Origin: Yponomeuta sedellus
Lineage: Eukaryota > Arthropoda > Insecta > Lepidoptera > Yponomeutidae
Length of the DNA: 64,000 nucleotides
Assembly (NCBI GenBank): GCA_934045075.1
Contig: OW203731.1
Span: forward strand, 10,765,198-10,829,197
Direction of reading: 5' to 3'
Positions 1 through 9,129 of this stretch are shown one piece after another (the stretch's first letter is position 1; each line of letters opens with the position of its first letter). The position numbers and the translations under genes are program-made. Under the pieces are notes generated by a model that was not told where the DNA came from, did not search any database, and saw only the letters and a program-made list of their open reading frames with translations.

Positions 1-382
1 CGACATACTACATTTTGTATCTTCAATTGAGCCATATTTTGCTCTTGTAGGGTTTTTTTTGTTGTAAAAACTCTATTTATAGTGTTTTAATAAAAAAAAA
101 AATTACATCGTCAATTTGGTGTATTTTTATCCGAATCACTGAAAATAAGGAATATGGGGCAGCCCATAACCTGTTGAAACTATGTATATATTACTCACTA
201 GCGGAAGTCTCCACATTCCTAATTGTTAACATTAAAACCATATTTGATGTACGTACACCGCTTTATTTTCCAACTCCAACTTAACAGACAAGACAGAACA
301 ATCAACAACTTAGTAACCAAGGGTACAAACCTTATACAATAACTTAAAAGTAAAAACTCATCACTACTTACATCAATAAATC

Positions 383-437
383 ATCATCATCAGCCAACAT
401 CAGTCCACTGCTGCACATAGGCCTCGCCTTCCACATC
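383..437 (-). repeat. RTE-like LINE 3' tail remnant
   Basis: Read on the minus strand this ends in 'aggcctatgtgcagcagtgg' followed by an ATG-repeat tail (tcatcatcat on the plus strand). That is the usual look of RTE-type LINE 3' ends in Lepidoptera. Only the tail is present. Nothing else is recognised in bases 1-520. Confidence 0.5.
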
Positions 438-682
438 CTGTAAAATTTAGTAAATTCCCTTAATTAAAGATATAAATTTCATTGACTGGTAAACCTTTTC
501 ACACCCACGCTCACGCCCCCCTGACAATCAGTGTTGCCAAAGACTCACAGCATGATATCGCCGTTTTTCAAAGCTTAAGTAGCCTAAAGTAGCCCAATTT
601 TTGCCGAGGTAGCCTAAATAAGTAGCCTAAACTCAAAACGTTAAAAATAAAATAAAAAGGTAGTTTTGAAAATATATTTACT

Positions 683-821
683 ATATTATTTGTATTTTTA
701 ATGCACTAACCCGTGCTAAGGAACAAATTTAAAAACCTATTTAGAGGCTAAAAATTTCACCCATGCCGGGATTCGAACCCGCAACCTCTGGCTATCCGTG
801 CCAGCGCTCTACCAATTGAGC
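683..821 (-). mobile_element. short tRNA-unit SINE copy
   Basis: On the minus strand it starts inside the A box (gctcaattggtagagc), passes the B box ggttcgaatcc, and ends in an A-rich tail after 'cacgggttagtgcatt'. A 12-bp duplication, aatatatttact, lies at 671-682 and 822-833. It is a 139-bp fragment of the same unit that forms the array at 51180-52671, here truncated at its 5' end. Confidence 0.85.
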
Positions 822-1043
822 AATATATTTACTTTTAAAAAAAAGTTGTTATTGTTATGTACAATTTAAAAACATAGTAATTTGCTTTAAAAATATACTA
901 TTCTTAAAGACTGTACACTTAAACACTAGTATATCTTTAAAGCAAATTACTATTTACATAATCTAAAATAAAAATAATTTACACAACAGATACTGCTTCA
1001 TCTCCTATTAGCAACAGCAAAGAATCTACTAGCTTTAAGCCCG

Positions 1044-1509
1044 CAGTACACAATGGCCCATGCTGGCCCACTGCTCGCCATTGCCAACTGTAGGCCACGA
1101 TCACTTGCTGTTTACACAATGGCGCGTGGCTTACTGCTGTCTGGCAAACCACTTGCGATGGACGTGGAAGTAATTGCGGCCGCAGCTATTTTTTTTTTAA
1201 ATTTATTTACAAGTATTACAGAAGTATGTACAACAACAAAGTTATTAAAAAAAATGGCGCAAAAGGCGCAACATTACGGGCTCAGATTGATATAAATCAA
1301 AAAACTTGAAGGTCAATTGACTAAACGATGGGCCACTGTGTTCACAGGGATGGGCCATGCTACGCCACGATTCCTTTGAAGTGTTCCCAAAAAACCGACA
1401 ACTGTCCGATTGCGCGCCACGATAGGCAATTGTCCGCCACTACACACCATTCCCCCATGTACACAATGGCAATGGCGAGCAGTGGGCGAGCATGGGCCAT
1501 TGTGTACTG
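1044..1509. mobile_element. inverted-repeat MITE nested in the hAT-like element
   Basis: The left end 'cagtacacaatggcccatgc' is matched by the complement at the right end (gcatgggccattgtgtactg), and the match continues with few mismatches for about 45 bp. No clear target duplication was found. The middle (about 1190-1250) contains an A/T-rich tail that looks like a further small insertion. Open frames here are not genes. Confidence 0.65.
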
Positions 1510-1688
1510 GCCGCATTAATAATTTCGACGTTTCGACACTACCTTTTTCTTTTTTTAGGCTATCTCAGAGTTGCCCTCGAGTAGCTTATAAGGCGACCGG
1601 TCGCCGTTCACATTTTTTCGCCGCCGATTTTCTATCCGACTAGCCTAAATGGCGAAAAATCGCCCACGTTGGCAACACTGCTGACAAT

Positions 1689-2112
1689 GTCATCCAAGTG
1701 CCAAAAATAACCACAGAACAATAACCATACCACCGTAGAGGGAATCTACGCATACCACAAACACAAAACCCTCTTGTAGCCCTGATGTACCCTTAGATTT
1801 ACTCCCTTTACGGCTGTACCAATGTACCTATCAATATAGGTACCATCCTCGCGGATGTTTCGGATGTTTTACATCAAATTACATCCGTGACTATCCTCCA
1901 CATAGGTAACGTTTCAAAAGTGCTCGTGTAGCCCGAGTAGGCCGTCCTGCCGACCTCACATAATCTGAGCTTATTCTGTGATAAGTTTGAGCTAATTCAT
2001 GCATTCATAGAACAAATAAACCAACAAGAACCTCAAAATTATTTAGTGTGTCAAACCATCCGTGGTCAAACTCAATTTAATACAATATTATTAGATTAGA
2101 TTAGACTTTACA
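1689..2112. other. no gene recognised
   Basis: AT-rich sequence with no convincing coding potential, splice-flanked exon or repeat that I can name. Confidence 0.4.
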
Positions 2113-2120
2113 TGTATGAA

Positions 2121-2889
2121 TAGGGTTGCCAGGTGAGTCGCGAAATAATACCGGACAACCCCAACCAATACTAGGTCGCAAGAAAATACGAAGCGCTCGT
2201 GGCCTAGCCGAACCGAGTGATTGGAATCAATCACTTGAGTGAAGCAATAACAGGCGCGGTCAGGTGCAGGATGGGTGACCGTCCCGTGACTACCGCTAGT
2301 GGAATTTTTTCCGAGCGCTTCCGTGCTTCGCAAGGCACGTGAAGCTGTTGGTGCCGGCTGAGATGTAATGGCAGTCGTTAAGCTATGTCAGAGGCCTTAT
2401 GGGCGGCTTGAGAACTTCTGACAGTAAGGCCCGCCACTGTCTTACAATCCTCCCAACAACCCGGACTTGGCCCCCGTGGTGGAGTATGGCCTAACCTTCC
2501 TCCGATGCAGGAAGAGACCCGTGCCCTAGCAGTGGGGACATACATGGGTTGATATCGAAGAAAATACGTATTTTTATTTAGTGTCGTTGCTTCTCGTTAG
2601 AGGACGCAATTCAATTAGTTGGTCCAAAGTTGGTAGACCACATTCAAGGTCCAAGGAACTGAAGCTACTAAACACCGAGTTTTCGAACTGGAACCACTTT
2701 TCCAAGACAGCTCGTTGATAAGCAATCAGGGTGTGTTTTTTAAATTCCTGAGTTTCTTCACTCGATAGGTACCTACTGTTCCTCGAAATACCGGACATTG
2801 TTCTGTCCGGTACGACGGTTTATTTTTTACCGGACAGTCCCCGAAAATACCGGACTGTACGCTTAAATACCGGACATCTGGCAACCGTA
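2121..2889. mobile_element. hAT-like MITE carrying a 5S-type SINE
   Basis: The termini are 'tagggttgccag' at 2121 and 'ctggcaaccgta' ending at 2889, which are inverted with one mismatch. The exact 8-bp duplication tgtatgaa lies at 2113-2120 and 2890-2897. Several 'taccggac' motifs cluster near the ends. The element has been split by a 5S-derived SINE (2191-2557); without it the element is about 390 bp. No transposase is present. Confidence 0.8.
2191..2557 (+). mobile_element. 5S rRNA-derived SINE (SINE3-like), full copy
   Basis: Full-length 367-bp copy with an 11-bp duplication, aagaaaatacg, at 2180-2190 and 2558-2568. The first 110 bp contain a stretch like the 3' half of 5S rRNA (around 'gcgcggtcagg' and 'gatgggtgaccg'), which covers the 5S internal control region. 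The body ends with the 'ccccagcagtggggacatac' tail shared by all copies in this window. Confidence 0.8.
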
Positions 2890-3163
2890 TGTATGAACAA
2901 TTATTAAACGATTTAGTACTACAATTGAATTTAAGTACCTTCTTCCCTTGACTCCCTACCAAAAATTTTATAGTATTACTTGATATAACTATGACTATCA
3001 CCTTCTAGAGTTTGGTGGGTAAAGTTGGGGGCGGGACAAGGACCACAATTCCGACGGAAGGAATGTGCTTACGTTTATTACAAAGTGTGGATAAGAAAAT
3101 AACTGGTACCTACCTAATTTCGCCCACTTGTGTGAGCTAAAGGAGGGTGACCTAAGAACAAAA

Positions 3164-6100
3164 ATGGCGCAAGAGATACTATCAGTGCCATCAAAAATAC
3201 CAAAAAAAGACTTATCTGTCCCTGCCGAATCATCAGTTCCGTATAAAGATGCTGACTTGGATAAGGAACCTAAAGAAACAAAGACTATTATCTCAACTCC
3301 ACATATTTACAAGCCGATTGCCCCACAGAGGTAAGTTCGCTGTAAGTACATTCACTAGGTACTTATATATGTCGCCGCCTCCACCAACTGAAAGTATCTA
3401 CCTATATATGAAAAGCCACAGGCGCGAAAGGAGAGCAGCTCCCGCCCGCCCGCTGTAACAAGCGGGCGGGCGTAACAAGCTGGGCCGTGCGAGCCGTAGC
3501 GGCTCCCACATTGCCGAAGACGACCACCAAGCTGAAGCTGCGGAGGTGAGCTTGTGTGCCTACACTTTGTTAAGCAAGGGCGAAGGGGCTGTACATCCCG
3601 CAGCGCCGGAGGAGTTGCAGAAGTAAATTACGGTCAACGTTGCAGTTGGCGAGGTCACGGATAAACTGACTGAATTGGCGAGTACCACGGATATCAACCG
3701 TGGCGAGTACCTACTGTATCTTGGTCACCCTACCAAAGCAGACTCGCCGTCTAGCATTGACTACTGGGCTAGCCACCTTCAGCAAGGTTATTTTTGTTCA
3801 ATCACACGACTGAATGACCTTCAGCCTTTTAATTTGATGCCGCCGCCTAATAGACCTAGATCAGTTTAATCGAATTTGACCAGTTGGCGGCGACATTTAT
3901 AAAAAGTCGATTCCACTAAAACACCAAATTTGAAGCAAGCGTTCCCTTATAAACCGGCTCTAACTCAATCCTAATAATGTTTTAGTGGAATCGACTTTTT
4001 ACAAATAAGTCCCTAAGTAAATTGATTAGGACTAAAAGACAACTGACGTATTAGACATCATTCCATAATTTCTCTTTTTGTTTAATAATTTGTCGTGGAA
4101 TTTGAAACATAAAAAGTTTCATTATTTACGAAAGAATTTATTAAAATTAAAACAAAAATTAAATTAAATATGTAATTTATTATTTACAATCATCTTCTGT
4201 GTTTTCCCCACGGTCATGAAGTCATGATCTGACGAGGGAATCTTGGAAAATCGAGAGAACTCTTCAAATAAAGGCATACTTGTGAAATTGTTTTGGAAGT
4301 TTGTTTTAGTGACTCGTGCATTTCGGAAAATACAATATGGCGGAGTCGTAGTGATATTCACACAAAATCGTAAAACGCATATATTTTTAAATAAAAATAG
4401 ACACCGACTTCAAAAATACTTATAAGTAATACATTTTGACATAAAAATAGAGCGACTTCAAAAACACTTAAAATAAATTTTAAATAAAAATAGAGACCGA
4501 CTTCAAAAACACTGTTTATACTTAATACAGAAATAATTGAAATGAATATATATTATGACCTTTAAATACAAAGAAGGTATTAATATTTAGTTTTAATACA
4601 CAACTAAATATTTAAAATTTTGTAAAGTTAAAACTTTACAAAAAGAACTGGTATGCAATTTAGGTTGTTCGAAAAAAATTTATACAAACTTGCCTACTGT
4701 ACAGTCTGGCGCTTAGTTGACGGCGCTTCCACCATACATTTGTCGAGTATTTGAGTTTCAAACACACTAGTTGATTTTACGTAAGTTTATTAGTATACTT
4801 ATATGAGTATATGTGCGCTTGAATAGAGTGGCTGTTTTACACTGACTTAAGTTGTACAAAATTGATGTCAGCAAATATGCTGCGCGGCACATTTGCTATA
4901 TTGACATCGTACACCTACTTTGACATTTATGTTGTTTTTTCAAAACGTGAACATGATAAATCTTAGCAACTGTTATACCTAAGTATTTTTAGAACTGTGG
5001 CGTAGCGGTAGCGCATCTGCCTACCATGCAAGAGGTGCCGGGTTCGAATCCCGGCTGGGGACAAAAAAAAACCCCAGGTCTTGGATGTTTACATGTTTGT
5101 AACGTCGTTGTTTCTGGTTCCCACGACACAGGGTATCCTAGTGCGGGGCTAGAAACAATGGATGTGCCTGTATGTAAACCTTATGTTATATTCTGGCAAA
5201 AAATTAAAACACGCGGTATAAAAGAGGATATAATGCTTTTTGTCCGTTGGTGGTGCTGGTTATATAGTACGGGACCGGGTTTCGTCTAAAGCCAAAGTGC
5301 CATACGCGCCCCTTAGGCTGGTAGGATGACCGAGAACAGAAACACAGATCAAAAAGAAGAAGCGTGCCTTGGCTGAGGCCTATGTCCAGCAGTGGACGAG
5401 TACGTAACCGTCATTGAAACATTAATAATTATAAACTTTATTAATTACGCCTGTATAATTTATATACATCTGAAATGATTCGATTTGTTTGTCCGTCTGC
5501 TTCTTTCTCAAAATATTGATCTAGTCCATCCGAAGGTGGTCTGAAAGAGATCACTTTTAGTGATAATACCGCCGTCTGTACTCTAAGGCTCCGAAATATC
5601 TTCTAAGTTCGTTTTTTATGTACAATAAAGTGTAGTCTATCTATGTATTTAATCCTAAAATATAGAACTGGATAAGAGAAAGGGAAAAATGCTTCGCTAT
5701 TATTTCAGTCAAGGAGTTCTGGCTGACAAAACACTTTACGTTTCCGGCATCATCGGGCTGGACAAAGAGTCAAACCTAGTGTGTGGCGGAGCCGGAGCGG
5801 AGATGAAGCAAGCGCTTGCCAACTTGAAGCATGTGCTGGATGCGGGAGGTGCCTGCATAGAGTCAGTTGTCAAGACGACCCTCCTGTTCACTGATTTACA
5901 AGACTTTGAAAGTGTCACTGACGCGTACCGTGAATGTTAGTACAAGTTTGTATAGGATCAAAAAACCGGCCAAGTGCGTGGCGGACTCGCGTAGCGAGGG
6001 TTCCATCAATCAAAGATGTACAATCACTAAAATACGTCACTTAGAGTTTATCCTATGAAACAACTTTGTTCTACGACTTTTGAAATATCTGATGATTTGT

Positions 6101-6707
6101 TTTCAAATATAACGTTTATTGTCTTCCGAATTGGTGAACTCTGTAAAACGATGTTTGATAGAAGATACCTAAAACCGTATATTAAATGTTATGGTAATTC
6201 TTCTATACAGGTAACCAAGATAACGATGTAGTGAAGGCCGACGGAGAGAGTACGTTATGTGCAATTTTTTTTAATGACTTTTAGCAGGAATCCAACTTAC
6301 ACTTGGTCGGTTTTTATTATTTGTTATTACTGCATACTTATGTGTATTACCGTTTTTAAGATAGAGCAACCTTAAATTCACGTTTATATGTAGGGATAAG
6401 GATTACCATGAACACGTAATCTGTACAAATCTTCAACTAAGGTGAACCCGATTGTAAATGCAGAACAGACAGTCGTGGGTTCCGTTAGCACCCTTTTGGT
6501 ACGGTACTCTAACAATTTCTTGTTAGAGTTCGCTATAAGAATGAGTTAATCGGGCACGATTTAGATTTCAGCAAGGACTACCCAGCGCTCACGATGTACC
6601 AGGTGAGCCGGCTGCAGCGCGGCGCCTGCGTCGAGCTCGAGGCCGTCGCTCTCACGGGAGACGTGATCGTTGCCGAGGCGGGCCCCTGCCCTTGCACACG
6701 CAAGTAG
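3164..6707 (+). CDS. RidA/UK114-family 2-iminobutanoate/2-iminopropanoate deaminase, 3 exons
   Basis: Exons 3164-3330, 5709-5935 and 6565-6707 join in phase to give 178 residues. The RidA family hydrolyses reactive enamine/imine intermediates from amino-acid metabolism, as cytosolic or mitochondrial trimers. The start ATG sits in aaaATGG. Exon 1 ends at AG|gtaagt, exon 2 follows ttcag, exon 2 ends at GAAT|gttagt, and exon 3 follows gatttag. Visible family motifs are ADKTLYVSG near the N-terminal end of the domain, VVKTTLLFTDLQDF in the middle, and KDYPALTMYQV plus RGACVELEAVALTGD at the end; these include the conserved Arg and Glu. Odd points: an extension of about 45 residues precedes the domain, and the usual Pro-Tyr-Ser-Gln reads Pro-Gln-Ser-Gln across the exon 1/2 junction. 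Intron 1 holds a SINE and LINE tails, intron 2 a GGTTCC-type repeat. An upstream non-coding exon cannot be excluded. Confidence 0.88.
3443..3472. other. GC-rich perfect hairpin
   Basis: A 12-bp perfect stem (cgcccgcccgct with agcgggcgggcg) closes a 6-base loop, gtaaca. It lies 112 bp past the exon 1 donor of the RidA gene, in a locally GC-rich stretch. It could pause transcription or be a trace of an old insertion; nothing shows a function. Confidence 0.6.
3480..3890. other. intronic sequence, GC-richer, unrecognised
   Basis: This stretch of RidA intron 1 is less AT-rich than its surroundings. It has short open frames (for example 3675-3869) that match nothing I recognise. It may be a remnant of a retroelement or processed sequence, but no motif supports that. 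Confidence 0.3.
3897..4004. mobile_element. small foldback MITE
   Basis: The ends 'aaaaagtcgattccactaaa' and 'tttagtggaatcgacttttt' are exact inverted copies, and the inverted repeat extends to about 25 bp within a 108-bp unit. No coding content. The target duplication is not clear. Confidence 0.65.
4385..4515. repeat. three short tandem motif copies
   Basis: The motif 'aataaaaatagacaccgact' and its variants recur three times at about 50-bp spacing, each followed by tcaaaaa and an A/T run. Just beyond, at about 4576-4650, two small A/T hairpins occur, one of them with arms ttttgtaaagt/actttacaaaa. No gene is present. Confidence 0.5.
4995..5215 (+). mobile_element. tRNA-derived SINE
   Basis: The head has an A-box-like 'gtggcgtagcggtagcgc' and a perfect B box in 'gccgggttcgaatcccggc'. 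An A-run and a body with 'ggttcccacgacacaggg' and 'tgtgcctgtatgtaaacc' follow. Related bodies occur at 13622-13705 and 61033-61235. The head does not fold as a clean tRNA, so this is a SINE and not a tRNA gene. Confidence 0.7.
5350..5412 (+). repeat. RTE-like LINE 3' tail
   Basis: Contains 'gaggcctatgtccagcagtg', the 3' end typical of lepidopteran RTE-type LINEs. Only the tail is present, in intron 1 of the RidA gene. Confidence 0.55.
5515..5650 (+). repeat. LINE 3' UTR remnant (same family as 35780-35920)
   Basis: It shares 'agagatcacttttagtgata', 'gccgtctgtactct' and 'tttttatgtacaataaagtg' with the LINE 3' end at 35780-35920, and also ends in a tctatctat microsatellite. It lies about 60 bp before exon 2 of the RidA gene. 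Confidence 0.65.
5960..6318. mobile_element. GGTTCCGTA-type inverted-end repeat
   Basis: Starts 'aaaaaaccggccaagtgcg', continues 'ggactcgcg' and 'gagggttcca', and ends 'cacttggtcggttttt', the complement of its start. The family is common in Lepidoptera; other copies here are at 10105-10436, 22346-22540, 48676-49194 and 50440-50808. It fills most of RidA intron 2. Confidence 0.6.
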
Positions 6708-7096
6708 CCACTGCCTTCCGAAACAAAATTGCCGCCAACATATTCACTTGGCCTGTTTTCTGTTTGAAATTCACGATTAACTTAATTTATGAAACTCCGT
6801 TCAGACCACAAGTAAAATAAGACCTCGCACTTGATTCATACTGAACGGTTTGTAAGTTGTTTCTAAACGGAGTTCGGAATTTCTGAGTTCTTTTGACACT
6901 AAATAAGCTCGCCGTTTCGTTTGAGGAGTTTAATTAGTTTTAAATTGCGTTCAGTTTCCACTGTGGAATTAGGCCTCAACTGATGCCAGATAAAAAATGT
7001 CTTGAGTCCATGTCGTAAATTAATTAAATAAGGGGTTGACTTTGTATCCACCCGTCTAATAACTTATTAGAGTTTGTAGTTTTATTATGTTAGCTG

Positions 7097-7102
7097 AATA
7101 AA
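7097..7102 (+). terminator. putative poly-A signal of the RidA gene
   Basis: AATAAA lies 390 bp after the RidA stop codon, in an AT-rich context. It is the first good signal seen downstream on this strand. Confidence 0.45.
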
Positions 7103-7109
7103 GGTTACT

Positions 7110-8575
7110 TTATAACCTATTTGTGTTTTCATTTTATCGTCCACCGCCCGCCTACACTTGCGTGACTCTCGTAGCTATAACTGTAACAATGTTTCGCGTT
7201 AGTTTAATGAGGCGAAGCTTTGACCTAAACGCTGCCTAAACATAGGACCTCGACCACATTATCTACACTACCCCCTTGAGACGCTAGGTTTACCTTTAAA
7301 CTTCTCCCTAACCCACTTACTAGGAAGTCATAATTTAATTTTAATGTTTTTTACTAAGTACGTAAGTACAGGGTGAATATGAAATTGTTAGCTATTTTAA
7401 TATATTTATTAATTTTTAATACTCAATACAAAATTAAATTATTATCATTAAGATTATTAATAAAATAAAATAGGTACACATAATTTTATACATTTATTAA
7501 GGTTGTAAATGTTAGGGCTATAAGACTTACTGATATTATTTTACTTTTTGTGCTAAAGTGAAGTAATTTGTAGCAAAATTGTGGGTTAAAATTATATTAT
7601 TATTAAATTCTTTATTGTACTAGTAAAGACTGCACAATTGGCGGGCTTAATACAATGCAGTATTTTATTCTAGCCAACCAACAGGTGACGTGGAGAAGGT
7701 GGGGGTAGTGTCAAACAGTGAGGTGATATATTTAATAGGATTTGTCTTTAAAATTAAACTATGTTACATATTTTTTCTCTTTATAATTATAAACATACAT
7801 ATATACAAAGATAAATAGTACATACATATCTATATACATAGACTTAATAATATATATTTAGAGAGATACCGGATAGAATGAATATGTAGATAGTGTTCCT
7901 GAACTCTACTTTACGCTGACTGACGGTTCCTGGCGAATGTGTTATACTCGTACCAGCGACATAATTATATTATTATATTCACGTTATTCTCAACAATATA
8001 TTATAGTATACTATATATTATAGTTATGTTTATTATAGTATAAGCTCTAAAATGAGCAATTCCTGAGTTTTGATACTGAACAAACTTTGTCCTAAATGTT
8101 TTATTTAATACAATATTTTTATTTATACAAAGTAATATACCTACTACTACACTGTAAATCTATACCTATTATGGACATAATGCCACCTGGACATTTCCGT
8201 GACAAATTTTAGTATTTAAATTAAAAATATTATCTAAACACTAAAATATGCGCAGTCGAGCATTTAGGCTTGAGTTGTTTCATATTCATGAGGATCCGGA
8301 TTCCCACCATCAATGACATCGTTTTTATTTTGTGAATTTGTAGTAACAATACCACTGTGTAATCCTGAGGAATTGACAAGATTATTATTATTGTGTAAAT
8401 AAACTAGAGAATGGGTTTTTATATGCGCTAATTTTTTACATAAACTCACGCACGTCTGTACTCCGGAGGCGTAGACTGAGACCAAGTTTTATGATTTTGA
8501 CAAACCTCTTAGTGTTTGATGACTCATTTAAAGAGTGTGTAAAGTGCTTCTTTGGTAAAACAGTAACCTCAGAGT
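7110..8575. other. intergenic AT-rich DNA, no gene recognised
   Basis: Very AT-rich, with many TATA-type palindromes around 7970-8045. The one frame of note (8264-8485, minus) matches nothing I recognise and has no splice or promoter context. Confidence 0.4.
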
Positions 8576-8585
8576 AAAATAATTC

Positions 8586-8690
8586 CGTGCCAGCGCTCTT
8601 CCACCTGAGCTAATGGGCGACTCACCGGCATCAGTGAAATTTCGAACCTCTTTACACTATTCTCTGTATTACGTACAGGCAGCGACATAA
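8586..8690 (-). mobile_element. tRNA-unit SINE fragment
   Basis: Carries the A-box part of the tRNA-like domain and the 'gaggttcgaaatttcactga' segment of the 309-bp unit in reverse. The B box and tail are missing, so it is truncated at its 3' end relative to the array unit. Confidence 0.65.
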
Positions 8691-9014
8691 TTATTATGAG
8701 TCGGACCTTTGATTTAGAATCACATCGGAACAGAATAGAAATAATTTTATTGCAACACCTGCATGACAGCAGGTTACAATTAGCAAACATACGTAAACAC
8801 ATTTTTTCTACAGTGCCAGGTACATAAATTTAGCAATAAAAAGACAAAGCTCACACTATAATAAAACTAAATGTAGTCACATAGTTACGAAAATAGAAAC
8901 GCGACTTTTTGCACCATAAATGTGAAAGAATTTAGCTACCTACCTGCTTTTAATTGGAAAAACGCGATGGGGGTGCGAGGTCAGCTGAGTGGGTTTCCCT
9001 CCCTCTAATAGGCA

Positions 9015-9129
9015 CGATACGATACCATCTCGGGGCCCGCGCAGTCGAGTGCTGTGGTCGACGAGAGGCGGGCGGCGCAGTCCGCAGTGCGAAGCGGTCT
9101 CGGCGCGGCAGCCGCCGGGCCGGCCAGCC
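9015..9129 (+). promoter_or_regulatory. GC- and CpG-rich 5' region of the acylated-protein gene
   Basis: About 115 bp dense in CpG and GGC/GCC runs, ending exactly at the ATG at 9130, in an otherwise AT-rich window. It is read as promoter and 5' UTR of the gene that starts at 9130. No TATA box or initiator could be fixed by eye. Confidence 0.5.

Larger units (their letters stand above)
529..1680. mobile_element. hAT-like non-autonomous element with nested insertions
   Basis: The termini are inverted: 'cagtgttgcca' at 529 and its complement 'tggcaacactg' ending at 1680. The flanks carry an exact 8-bp duplication, ctgacaat, at 521-528 and 1681-1688. An 8-bp duplication with a CAGTGTTGCC-type terminus is the hAT signature. 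No transposase is visible. The interior holds a tRNA-unit SINE (683-821) and a second inverted-repeat element (1044-1509), so this is the oldest layer of the nest. Confidence 0.85.

Noticed and set aside
1044..1509. Target duplication for the inner inverted-repeat element
   Set aside because: The flanking 8 bases (taagcccg and gccgcatt) do not match, so no superfamily was assigned.
6572..6707. RidA exon 3 starting after 'atttcag' at 6572
   Set aside because: That acceptor breaks the phase with exon 2. The acceptor 'gatttag' at 6564 restores the frame and supplies the expected Tyr-Phe-Ser before Lys-Asp-Tyr-Pro.
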